NCBI RefSeq assembly: GCF_000379825.1
Contig: NZ_KB903813.1
Coordinates: 200,292 to 264,291, forward strand
Origin: Longispora albida DSM 44784
Lineage (GTDB): Bacteria; Actinomycetota; Actinomycetes; Mycobacteriales; Micromonosporaceae
DNA length: 64,000 nucleotides
Direction of reading: 5' to 3'
The position numbers and the translations under genes are program-made. Every line of letters begins with the position of its first letter. Positions within the stretch are counted from its first letter, which is position 1. The notes beneath the pieces were generated by a model, which was not told the origin of the DNA, did not search any database, and was given only the letters and a program-made list of their open reading frames with translations. Shown here piece after piece: positions 34,669 to 41,422 of the stretch.

Positions 34669-34761
34669 CTGCCACCTCCGTGTAAGGGTCGGTGCGTAGA
34701 GCATCGCTTACATGCCGGGGCCGGGTCACGCGGTTTCCGACGTGTCCTCGCTCACTGTGGG

Positions 34762-34776
34762 TAGCGTCCTTAGGAT
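34762..34776 (+). promoter_or_regulatory. -10 boxes of the gpm gene
   Basis: TAGCGT (34762-34767) is 7 nt before ATG 34775 and TAGGAT (34771-34776) is 7 nt before ATG 34784. Each alone would give a leaderless mRNA from one of the two possible starts. Confidence 0.45.
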
Positions 34777-34783
34777 GAGCGGC

Positions 34784-35518
34784 ATGACGACGGGAACCCT
34801 GGTACTGCTCCGCCACGGCGAGAGCGTCTGGAACGCCAAGAACCTCTTCACCGGCTGGGTGGACGTCGAGCTCAGCGCCAAGGGCGAGGCCGAGGCCAAG
34901 CGGGGCGGTGAGCTGCTGCGCGAGCACGGGCTGCTGCCGGACGTCCTGCACACCTCGCTGCTGCGCCGGGCGATCCGCACCGCCGAGCTGGCCCTCGACG
35001 CCGCCGACCGGCACTGGATCCCGGTGCACCGGCACTGGCGGCTCAACGAGCGCCACTACGGAGCGTTGCAGGGCAAGGACAAGAAGCAGACCCTGCAGGC
35101 GTACGGCGAGGAGCAGTTCATGCTCTGGCGCCGGTCGTACGACACCCCGCCGCCGCCGATCGACCCGGGCGACGAGTGGTCCCAGGCCGGCGACCCCCGG
35201 TACGCCGGCATCCCGGCCCCGCTCAGCGAGTGCCTGCTGGACGTGGTGGACCGGACCATGCCCTACTGGTGGGACGCCATCGTGCCCGACCTGCGGGCCG
35301 GCAAGACCGTGCTCGTCGCCGCGCACGGCAACACGCTCCGCGCGCTGGTCAAGCACCTCGACAACATCTCGGACACCGACATCGCCGGGCTGAACATCCC
35401 GACCGGTATCCCGCTGCGCTACACGCTCGACGCCGACCTCAACAAGGTCTCCTCGGCGTACCTGGACCCGGAGGCCGCCGAGATCGCCGCGGCGGCCGTG
35501 GCCAACCAGGGCCGGTAG
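34784..35518 (+). CDS. gpmA: 2,3-bisphosphoglycerate-dependent phosphoglycerate mutase
   Basis: Glycolytic enzyme interconverting 3- and 2-phosphoglycerate; 244 residues from ATG 34784. Phosphohistidine motif [20 protein letters not shown] (residues 6-25), then [18 protein letters not shown] and the second histidine in [21 protein letters not shown] 34775 would add three residues. Position between mshA-ybjN and phoU-senX3-regX3 matches mycobacterial gpm1. Confidence 0.95.
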   Translation: MTTGTLVLLRHGESVWNAKNLFTGWVDVELSAKGEAEAKRGGELLREHGLLPDVLHTSLLRRAIRTAELALDAADRHWIPVHRHWRLNERHYGALQGKDKKQTLQAYGEEQFMLWRRSYDTPPPPIDPGDEWSQAGDPRYAGIPAPLSECLLDVVDRTMPYWWDAIVPDLRAGKTVLVAAHGNTLRALVKHLDNISDTDIAGLNIPTGIPLRYTLDADLNKVSSAYLDPEAAEIAAAAVANQGR

Positions 35519-35530
35519 TACTGACGAAGA

Positions 35531-35572
35531 CGAGGAGCCGCTGCCATCCCCCCGGGTGACAGCGGCTCCTCG
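35531..35572. terminator. Hairpin between convergent gpm and phoU
   Basis: 13-bp stem CGAGGAGCCGCTG / CAGCGGCTCCTCG with a 16-nt loop. No T-run; probably stops both genes. Confidence 0.6.
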
Positions 35573-35586
35573 CGGTCTGCGGGTCC

Positions 35587-36228
35587 TTACAGCGCGGCGC
35601 CGTTGACCAGGTACACGACCTGCTGGCCGGCGTTGACGGCGTGGTCGGCGTAGCGCTCGTAGAACCGGGCCAGCAGGGCGACGTCCACGGCGGGCTCGAC
35701 CCCGTGCTGCCAGTCGTCCCCGAGCAGCTTGGCGAACAGCGTGCGCTCCAGCGCGTCCATCTGGTCGTCGTCCTGCTCCAGCTCGGCGCCGGCGTCGGCG
35801 TCGCGCTCGGCCAGCACCGAGACGACCTTCTTCGCCATCCGGTCGGCGATCGTGCCCATCTCGCGGAAGATGTCGTGCAGCTCGGCGGGTACCGCGACGG
35901 CCGGGTGGCGGCGCAGCGAGGTCTTCGCGATGTGCTCGGCCAGGTCGCCCATCCGCTCCAGGTCGGTGGCGATGTGCAGGGCGGTGATCACCATGCGCAG
36001 GTCTCCGGCCACCGGGGACTGCCGGGCGAGCAGCTCGTACACGCTCTCCTCGACCTTGCGGTAGAGGGCGTTGATGCCCTCGTCGTCGGCGAGGACGTTC
36101 TCCGCGAGGACCTGGTCGGCCTCGAGAAGTGCCCTGGTCGCCTGCCGGAGGGCCCGGCGGACCTCACCGGCCATGGCCACGAGGGTGCCGGCGAGCTGGG
36201 CGAGGTCGGAACGGTATACGTCGCGCAT
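35587..36228 (-). CDS. phoU: Phosphate-transport regulator PhoU
   Basis: Product of 213 residues from ATG 36228 (MRDVYRSDLAQLAGTLVAMA); GTG 36237 is rejected because TACGGT (36236-36241, minus) covers it and sits 7 nt before the ATG. Two PhoU three-helix repeats with EARQ-like acidic metal motifs (DLRMVITALHIATDLERMGD, and ARFYERYADHAVNAGQQVVY). PhoU dampens the PHO response and PstSCAB activity. Divergent from senX3-regX3, its usual partners in actinobacteria. Confidence 0.93.
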   Translation of the reverse strand: MRDVYRSDLAQLAGTLVAMAGEVRRALRQATRALLEADQVLAENVLADDEGINALYRKVEESVYELLARQSPVAGDLRMVITALHIATDLERMGDLAEHIAKTSLRRHPAVAVPAELHDIFREMGTIADRMAKKVVSVLAERDADAGAELEQDDDQMDALERTLFAKLLGDDWQHGVEPAVDVALLARFYERYADHAVNAGQQVVYLVNGAAL

Positions 36229-36360
36229 GAAGCTCACCGTAGGTTCCTTGGGCTACCGGTGGATGAACCCCGGTGAACGAGGATGATCTGAAGGGTGAAC
36301 ATTGGGGGTAACCAGGCGATTCAGCTTTTCCTGGCTGGCGGATTCCGAGCACAGTCCCCC

Positions 36361-36366
36361 TACGAT
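36361..36366 (+). promoter_or_regulatory. Leaderless -10 box of senX3
   Basis: TACGAT, six bases before GTG 36373. Confidence 0.5.
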
Positions 36367-36372
36367 CGCCCT

Positions 36373-37542
36373 GTGAATGTGGTGCTGGCAGTTGTTGTGG
36401 GCGCCGCGGTGGGTGCCGGAGTTGCCGCGTGGCTGACCCGCCGCGCGACTCGGGGGAGACAGAAGAGCGTGCTCGTGGAGACCGACCTCGCCCGGACCAG
36501 CCTGGATGGGCTGCGTGCCGGGGTCATCGTCCTCGATCCCGGCGACCGGGTGGCCCTGGCCAACCCCGCCGCGATCGGAATGAAACTCCTCAAATCCGAC
36601 GAGAGCGGCCTCTCGCACGCCGTGCTGCGCAGCCTGGTCGCCCAGGTCCGCCGCAACGGCGAGGCCCGGGACGTGGAGCTGGACCTGCCGCGCAGCGGCG
36701 GGCGTAACCCGCTCGGCGTCCGGGTCAGGGTGTCCGTCCTCGACGACGACCACGTCCACCTGGAAGTGGAGGACGTCACCGAGGCGCACCGCGTCGCGCG
36801 GGTCCGGCGGGACTTCGTGGCGAACGTCAGCCACGAGCTCAAGACCCCGGTCGGCGCGCTCCAGCTGCTCAGCGAGGCGCTGATCGAGGCGGTGGACGAC
36901 CCGGAGACCGCGCGCAGGTTCACCGAGCGGATCCAGCACGAGTCGGCCCGGCTGGCCAGGCTGGTCAGCGAGCTGATCGAGCTGTCACGGCTCCAGGGCG
37001 CCGAGCCGCTGCCCGAGCCGGAGCCGGTGGGCGTCGACCGCATGATCAACGAGGTGCTGGACCGGAGCCGGACGGCTGCGGTGGCCAAGGAGATCACCGT
37101 CCGCTGGGAAGGCGAGCACGGGCTGACCGTCTACGGCCACGAGGGGCAGCTCGTCACCGCGCTGGCCAACCTGGTGGAGAACGCGATCGCGTACTCGCCG
37201 GAGAAGACCGCGATCACCATCGTGACCGAGAAGTCGGGCAAACGCGTGAAAATCGCCGTGGCGGACGAGGGGATCGGCATCGCGCCGGAGGACACCGACC
37301 GCATCTTCGAACGCTTCTACCGAGCCGACCAGGCCCGGTCCCGGGCGACCGGCGGAACAGGCCTCGGCCTGGCGATCGTCAAGCACATCGCCAGCAACCA
37401 CGGCGGGCGGGTCGAGGTGAGCTCCGAGCTGGGCTCGGGGTCAACGTTCACCCTCCGGCTACCCTCCAGGCCCCCAGGCGCCGCCCGCGCGTCGAAAAGC
37501 CCGGCTCGGATGGCTGACATGAACACGAAAGGACGCTCGTGA
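36373..37542 (+). CDS. senX3: Phosphate-sensing histidine kinase SenX3
   Basis: Product of 389 residues. One N-terminal membrane segment (VVLAVVVGAAVGAGVAAWL), a PAS-like region (LDGLRAGVIVLDPGDRVALA), HisKA with FVANVSHELKTPVGALQLLS (phospho-His near 156), and HATPase with NLVENAIAYS, DEGIGIAPEDTDRIFERFYR and GTGLGLAIVKHIAS. The short extracellular part is typical of SenX3/PhoR, which senses the state of the Pst system through PhoU. GTG 36373 is chosen for its -10 box; an upstream frame from 36295 is not needed. GTGA overlap with regX3. Confidence 0.93.
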   Translation: MNVVLAVVVGAAVGAGVAAWLTRRATRGRQKSVLVETDLARTSLDGLRAGVIVLDPGDRVALANPAAIGMKLLKSDESGLSHAVLRSLVAQVRRNGEARDVELDLPRSGGRNPLGVRVRVSVLDDDHVHLEVEDVTEAHRVARVRRDFVANVSHELKTPVGALQLLSEALIEAVDDPETARRFTERIQHESARLARLVSELIELSRLQGAEPLPEPEPVGVDRMINEVLDRSRTAAVAKEITVRWEGEHGLTVYGHEGQLVTALANLVENAIAYSPEKTAITIVTEKSGKRVKIAVADEGIGIAPEDTDRIFERFYRADQARSRATGGTGLGLAIVKHIASNHGGRVEVSSELGSGSTFTLRLPSRPPGAARASKSPARMADMNTKGRS

Positions 37543-38219
37543 CCAGGGTACTTGTGGTGGAGGACGAGGAGTCCTTCTCGGACGCGCTGTCGTACATGCT
37601 GCGCAAGGAAGGCTTCGAGGTCTCGGTCGCCGCGACCGGCACGGCCGCGATCACGGAGTTCGACCGGGCCGGTGCCGACATCGTGCTCCTGGACCTGATG
37701 CTGCCGGAGATGTCGGGCAGCGAGGTCTGCCGCCAGCTCCGCACCCGGTCCAACGTGCCGATCATCATGGTCACCGCGCGGGACAGCGAGATCGACAAGG
37801 TGGTCGGCCTGGAGATCGGGGCCGACGACTACGTGACGAAGCCGTACTCCCCGCGTGAGCTGGTCGCCCGGATCCGTGCGGTCCTCCGCCGCCAGACCGA
37901 GCCCGCCGAGCTGCTCCCCGGCACGCTGGAAGCCGGCCCGGTCCGGATGGACGTCGACCGGCACACGGTCAGCGTCGGCGGGGCCAGCGTGCAGCTGCCG
38001 CTGAAGGAATTCGAGCTGCTGGAGCTGCTGCTCCGCAACGCCGGGCGGGTGCTGACCCGAGGCCAGCTCATCGACCGGGTCTGGGGCGCCGACTACGTGG
38101 GCGACACGAAGACGCTCGACGTGCACGTGAAACGGCTGCGGTCGAAGATCGAGCCGGAGCCGTCAACACCCCGCTACATCGTCACGGTCAGGGGCCTAGG
38201 CTACAAGTTCGAATCTTAA
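37539..38219 (+). CDS. regX3: Phosphate response regulator RegX3
   Basis: OmpR-type regulator, 226 residues. Receiver with acidic pocket VEDEE, phospho-Asp52 in DIVLLDLMLPEMSGSEVC and Lys in YVTKPYSPRELVARI; winged helix with KEFELLELLLRNAGRVLTRG and DTKTLDVHVKRLRSKIE. Cotranscribed with senX3 by a GTGA overlap. It should bind the GTTCA repeats upstream of pstS (2970-2987). Confidence 0.94.
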   Translation: MTRVLVVEDEESFSDALSYMLRKEGFEVSVAATGTAAITEFDRAGADIVLLDLMLPEMSGSEVCRQLRTRSNVPIIMVTARDSEIDKVVGLEIGADDYVTKPYSPRELVARIRAVLRRQTEPAELLPGTLEAGPVRMDVDRHTVSVGGASVQLPLKEFELLELLLRNAGRVLTRGQLIDRVWGADYVGDTKTLDVHVKRLRSKIEPEPSTPRYIVTVRGLGYKFES

Positions 38220-38230
38220 GACCGTTTGGA

Positions 38231-38352
38231 CCCGGTGAGCGAAAATCTGAGCTGCGCAACGCAAAAGCCCGTGTACAACCAGTACACGGGCTTCCGCGTT
38301 GCTTGTCAGATTTCCGCTCACCGGGCCACTGCGCGTTAGATCAAGATCAAGG
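38231..38352. repeat. Long hairpin repeat, copy 1
   Basis: Inverted repeat with arms CCCGGTGAGCG...CGCTCACCGGG (38231-38325), inner stem AAGCCCGTGTAC / GTACACGGGCTT (38265-38276 / 38282-38293) and loop AACCA, followed by a conserved tail TTAGATCAAGATCAAG (38337-38352). A second copy lies inverted at 41295-41422; the apical stem and loop are identical. The gap after regX3 otherwise holds only the -10 box of the next gene. Confidence 0.85.
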
Positions 38353-38377
38353 GGAGTAGGTCAAGATCCTTTTTGGG

Positions 38378-38383
38378 TACTGT
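38378..38383 (+). promoter_or_regulatory. Leaderless -10 box of the HIT-like gene
   Basis: TACTGT, 7 nt before ATG 38391. Confidence 0.5.
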
Positions 38384-38390
38384 CCGTGGC

Positions 38391-38996
38391 ATGGCTTTGG
38401 ATCCTGATGAGTTCTATGCGCTCGCGCTGGCTGCTGCTGATGGTGATGGGCGGTTGCCGTTGGCGCGGATGACGGGGTGGGAGGTCAGCCCGTTCGAGCA
38501 GGAGGGGCTGCGGGTGTCGCCGCTCCGGCCGCCGGTGGTGCCGGAGAAGGCCCGGCACGGCGAGGACCCGGCGGGCTGCGACATCTGCCGCGACCGCGAC
38601 AAGGGCATCTGGTTCACGGGGAACTGGCGGCTGGAGCGGATCAGAGGAGTCGGTGTACCGCTGATCCTCATGCTCTACCCGCGCGAGCACTACGACATGG
38701 ACGACCTGCCCGATGAGCTGGCCACCGAGATGGGCCTGCTCGGTACCCGCATCGTCCGCCACATGCAGGCCATCCCGAACATCTCCCGTGCGCACATGTA
38801 CCGGATCGGCGACGGGGCCGTGCACCTGCACCTGTGGTTCTTCGCGCGGCCGGAGGGGCAGGCACAGTTCTTCGGCTCGTGGCTGCCGGTGTGGGACGAC
38901 CTGCTGCCGGAGTACCCGGCGGATGTCGCGGACGCCGATGCCGAGGCCGTGGCGGACGCGCTGGTCGAGTCGTTCGGCGGCAGCCGGACTCCCTAG
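38391..38996 (+). CDS. HIT-like nucleotide hydrolase/transferase
   Basis: Product of 201 residues. A CDICRDRDKGIWFTGNWRL segment near 62 and the histidine triad region DGAVHLHLWFFARPEGQAQF (about 148-167; HLHLW in place of the classical HxHxH, so two of the triad histidines are visible) suggest the HIT superfamily. Ends in a stop (TAG 38994-38996) that is part of the CTAG target duplication flanking the MITE. Substrate unknown. Confidence 0.6.
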   Translation: MALDPDEFYALALAAADGDGRLPLARMTGWEVSPFEQEGLRVSPLRPPVVPEKARHGEDPAGCDICRDRDKGIWFTGNWRLERIRGVGVPLILMLYPREHYDMDDLPDELATEMGLLGTRIVRHMQAIPNISRAHMYRIGDGAVHLHLWFFARPEGQAQFFGSWLPVWDDLLPEYPADVADADAEAVADALVESFGGSRTP

Positions 38997-39156
38997 GGCC
39001 TGTCCGGTAGATCTTTGCCGGGCTGCGGCGGCCTCAGAAGCCGCCTGCCTGCGCCGTTTTCCTCCCGGAATACAACACCGGTATTCCGGGAGGAAAACGG
39101 CTTGTCAGCCGACTCCTGAGACTCGCCTCGCACCGGCAAGATCTACCGGACAGGCC
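38997..39156. mobile_element. 160-bp MITE with IS5-like CTAG target duplication
   Basis: Terminal inverted repeats of 24-25 bp (left starts GGCCTGTCCGGTAGATCTTT, right is its reverse complement with one T fewer) flanked by CTAG on both sides (38993-38996, 39157-39160). Inside is a 20-bp perfect stem (CCGTTTTCCTCCCGGAATAC, 39054-39073, with its complement after a 7-nt loop). No coding capacity. CTAG duplication fits the IS5 family. Confidence 0.82.
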
Positions 39157-39723
39157 CTAGTACGCGGCGGAGATGCGCTGGCGGGGGAAGGTGCCCGACT
39201 CGACGGTGTCGAGGACGGCCGAGGCCAGGTCGCCGACCGTGATCCTGCTGTCGCCGGTCGCGTCGAGCAGCGGGACGTCGGTGGCCTCGGCCCGGTACAC
39301 GCCGGTCTTCTCGCCGGGGACGAGGTGCGCTGGCGGCGGGCTGACGAACGTCCAGTTGAGACCGGAGCCGGTCTCCCGGAACACGTCGAGTGCCGCAGCG
39401 GCGTCCAGCGCCTCCGGCTTGTACTGCTCGGGGAAGTGCGGCAGGTCGACCAGCCGCTCCCCGTCGGGCGTGCGCAGCGAGCCCCCGCCGCCGACGAACA
39501 CGACACGGGCCGGGCCCGCCGCGACGAGCGCGCGGGCCGCCTCGGCCGCCGAGCCCTTCACAGCGGAGATCACCGCGTCGTACTCGCCGAGCGTGCCGGC
39601 GTCGCGGGTCACGTCGAACCCGCCGCTCCTGGTCAGCGGGGTCAGCTCGTGGCCGCGCGCCGTGACCTCGGCCGCGATGGCCGATCCGATGAAGCCGGTG
39701 GCGCCGATGACTGCGATCTTCAT
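39157..39723 (-). CDS. NmrA/SDR-like NAD(P)-binding protein
   Basis: Product of 188 residues. Rossmann motif MKIAVIGATGFIGSAIAAEV (GATGFIG, residues 7-13), then DVTRDAGTLGEYDAVISAVK and ARVVFVGGGGSLR; LNWTFVSPPPAHLVPGEKTG is typical of the anaerobilin/NmrA-like family. No catalytic Tyr-Lys pair is obvious, so it may be a sensor or an atypical reductase. Its TAG stop lies in the CTAG duplicated by the MITE. Three bases after the hydrolase gene, same operon. Confidence 0.8.
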   Translation of the reverse strand: MKIAVIGATGFIGSAIAAEVTARGHELTPLTRSGGFDVTRDAGTLGEYDAVISAVKGSAAEAARALVAAGPARVVFVGGGGSLRTPDGERLVDLPHFPEQYKPEALDAAAALDVFRETGSGLNWTFVSPPPAHLVPGEKTGVYRAEATDVPLLDATGDSRITVGDLASAVLDTVESGTFPRQRISAAY

Positions 39724-39726
39724 GAC

Positions 39727-40554
39727 TCAGTTCCCTTCGATGAACTTGCTGATCAGTGCCGCGATGGCGTCGACGTCCTCGACGAGGGCGAAGTGGCCGG
39801 TGTCGAACAGGTGCAGCTCGGCGTCCGGCAGGTCGCGGAGGTAGGCGTGCGCGCCGGGGACGAGGAAGAACGGGTCTCCGGTGCCCCAGAGGACGAGCGC
39901 GGCCGGCTGGTGTTCGCGCAGCCAGGCCTGCCAGCGCGGGTACGCCTCGACGTTGCTGCCGTAGTCGAGCGCGAGGCTGACCTGGATGTCCTTGCGGCCC
40001 GGCAGGTCGAGGTAGTGCTGGTCGAGCAGCCAGCTGTCCGGGTCGACGGCCTCCGGGTCACGGGTACCGGTGAGGTACTGCATCCGGGTGCCGTCGGCTT
40101 CGAGGATCGGGCGGATCTGCTCGGGAGTGGCCGAGAGCAGGCCGCGGGCCACCTCGCTGAGCCCGTCGGTGTACGCGTTGCCGTTCTGGACGAACAGCCC
40201 GGCGAGGCGGGCGGGCTCGGCCTCGGCGATCCGCAGCCCGACCGGCAGGCCGTAGTCGAAGCCGTAGAGGTGGAAGCTCTCCAGGCCCAGGGCGCGGACG
40301 AAGCCGGTCATCGTGACGCCGAGCTGGTCGAACGTGAACGTGTACCCCTCCGGGGTCTCCGTCCGGCCGAAGCCCGGCAGGTCCGGCGCGATCACCCGGA
40401 ACTGGCCGGCCAGCCGGTCGATCAGCCGCGCGTACTGGTGCGAGGCCGACGGGAAGCCGTGCAGCAGCAGGAGCACCGGGGCTCCCGCCGGGCCTGCCTC
40501 CCGGTAGAAGATCCGGGCTCCGTCGACCTCCGCGTACCGGTAAGCCACGCTCAT
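39727..40554 (-). CDS. Alpha/beta-hydrolase (epoxide hydrolase/haloalkane dehalogenase-like)
   Basis: Product of 275 residues from ATG 40554, with AGGAGG six bases upstream. Oxyanion HG motif LLLLHGFPSASHQYARLIDR (about 29-48), VIAPDLPGFGRTETPEGYTF, nucleophile elbow FHLYGFDYGLPVGLRIAEAE (Asp near 106 in place of Ser, as in epoxide hydrolases/dehalogenases), and a C-terminal HLFDTGHFALVEDVDAI with the catalytic His. In an operon with the NmrA-like gene and divergent from a CGNR regulator that may control both. Confidence 0.85.
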   Translation of the reverse strand: MSVAYRYAEVDGARIFYREAGPAGAPVLLLLHGFPSASHQYARLIDRLAGQFRVIAPDLPGFGRTETPEGYTFTFDQLGVTMTGFVRALGLESFHLYGFDYGLPVGLRIAEAEPARLAGLFVQNGNAYTDGLSEVARGLLSATPEQIRPILEADGTRMQYLTGTRDPEAVDPDSWLLDQHYLDLPGRKDIQVSLALDYGSNVEAYPRWQAWLREHQPAALVLWGTGDPFFLVPGAHAYLRDLPDAELHLFDTGHFALVEDVDAIAALISKFIEGN

Positions 40555-40608
40555 CACATGCCTCCTTGGCTCGATGTGGCATTAGGCTAACACAACATTC
40601 GGGTGAGA

Positions 40609-40614
40609 TACCAT
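40609..40614 (+). promoter_or_regulatory. Leaderless -10 box of the CGNR gene
   Basis: TACCAT, six bases before ATG 40621. The 66-bp divergent region also has GGCATTAGG (40579-40587) and CCATTAGGG (40611-40619), two copies of CATTAGG that may be operator half-sites. Confidence 0.5.
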
Positions 40615-40620
40615 TAGGGC

Positions 40621-41148
40621 ATGGCGACGCTCACTCCGATCACCGGCGAGCACCTCGCGCTGGACCTGCTGAACACGTGGCCCGAGGGCCAGGACCTGCT
40701 GGCCGACGCGGAAGGGCTCGGCCAGTGGCTCGCGCTCGAAACAGACCGGCTATCCGAGCCCGACCGGCCGCTGACCAGCGCAGATGTGGCCCGGGTCCGG
40801 GAGTTGCGCGCGGAGGTGTCCGAGGCGCTGGAGGCAGCACGGCAGGGCCGCGAGCCCGGCCTGCGCGGGATCAACGGGGCCCTGCGAGCAAGCGAGCTGT
40901 ACTGGGACGGCGAGCGCGTCAGCGTGCGGCCGGCAGCCGGTGACTATCTCGACCGGCTGTGCGGCGTACTCGCCGCGGCCGCCGGGGACCTTCTGGCGAA
41001 TGTGGATCTGGGGACGATCCGGGAGTGCGCCGGTCAGCACTGCACGGTGCTGTTCATCCCGGCACACCCGAAGCGGCAGTGGTGCTCCCCGGCGATCTGC
41101 GGGAACCGGGCGCGGGTAGCCCGCTACTACCTTCGGCACAAGGGGTAG
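40621..41148 (+). CDS. CGNR zinc-finger regulator
   Basis: Product of 175 residues. N-terminal ABATE domain (GEHLALDLLNTWPEGQDLLA) and C-terminal zinc finger CAGQHCTVLFIPAHPKRQWC followed by SPAICGNRARVARYYLRHKG, containing the name-giving CGNR. Family members are stress-responsive DNA-binding regulators. Divergent from the hydrolase operon. A second CGNR gene is at 50802-51350. Confidence 0.87.
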   Translation: MATLTPITGEHLALDLLNTWPEGQDLLADAEGLGQWLALETDRLSEPDRPLTSADVARVRELRAEVSEALEAARQGREPGLRGINGALRASELYWDGERVSVRPAAGDYLDRLCGVLAAAAGDLLANVDLGTIRECAGQHCTVLFIPAHPKRQWCSPAICGNRARVARYYLRHKG

Positions 41149-41149
41149 T

Positions 41150-41422
41150 GCCGACCCGCTGAGGACGACGATGCGCGCGTTGTCGGGAACCCGCTCAGCG
41201 GGCCACCTCGCGTTAGATCAAGAGCGGAAGGTCAAAACCAGGGCCGGGATGCGAAAGTGTCGCGCCCCGGCCCCGGTACAAAATGGTGGGTTTTCTTGAT
41301 CTTGATCTAAGGCGAGGTGGCCCGCTGAGCGGAAATCTGACAAGCGAAACGAAAGCCCGTGTACTGGTTGTACACGGGCTTTCGTTTCGCGCAGCTCAGA
41401 TTTTCGCTCAGCGGGTCGGCAG
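41150..41422. repeat. Two hairpin-repeat copies facing tail to tail
   Basis: Copy 2a (41150-41222, plus) has TGCCGACCCGCTGAG, a shortened centre, then CGCTCAGCGGGCC and the tail CGTTAGATCAAGA. Copy 2b (41295-41422, minus) is complete: tail CTTGATCTTGATCTAA, arms CCCGCTGAGCG / CGCTCAGCGGG, apical stem GCCCGTGTAC / GTACACGGGC with loop TGGTT. Between them (41223-41294) is a further GC-rich inverted repeat. The right end supplies the TGA stop of the flavoprotein gene. Confidence 0.8.

Noticed and set aside
34669-34704. ATG 34704 as the start of the first MFS gene
   Set aside because: It lacks a ribosome binding site and adds 12 residues absent from the paralogue; TTG 34668 has GGAGGT at ideal distance and aligns with the second copy.
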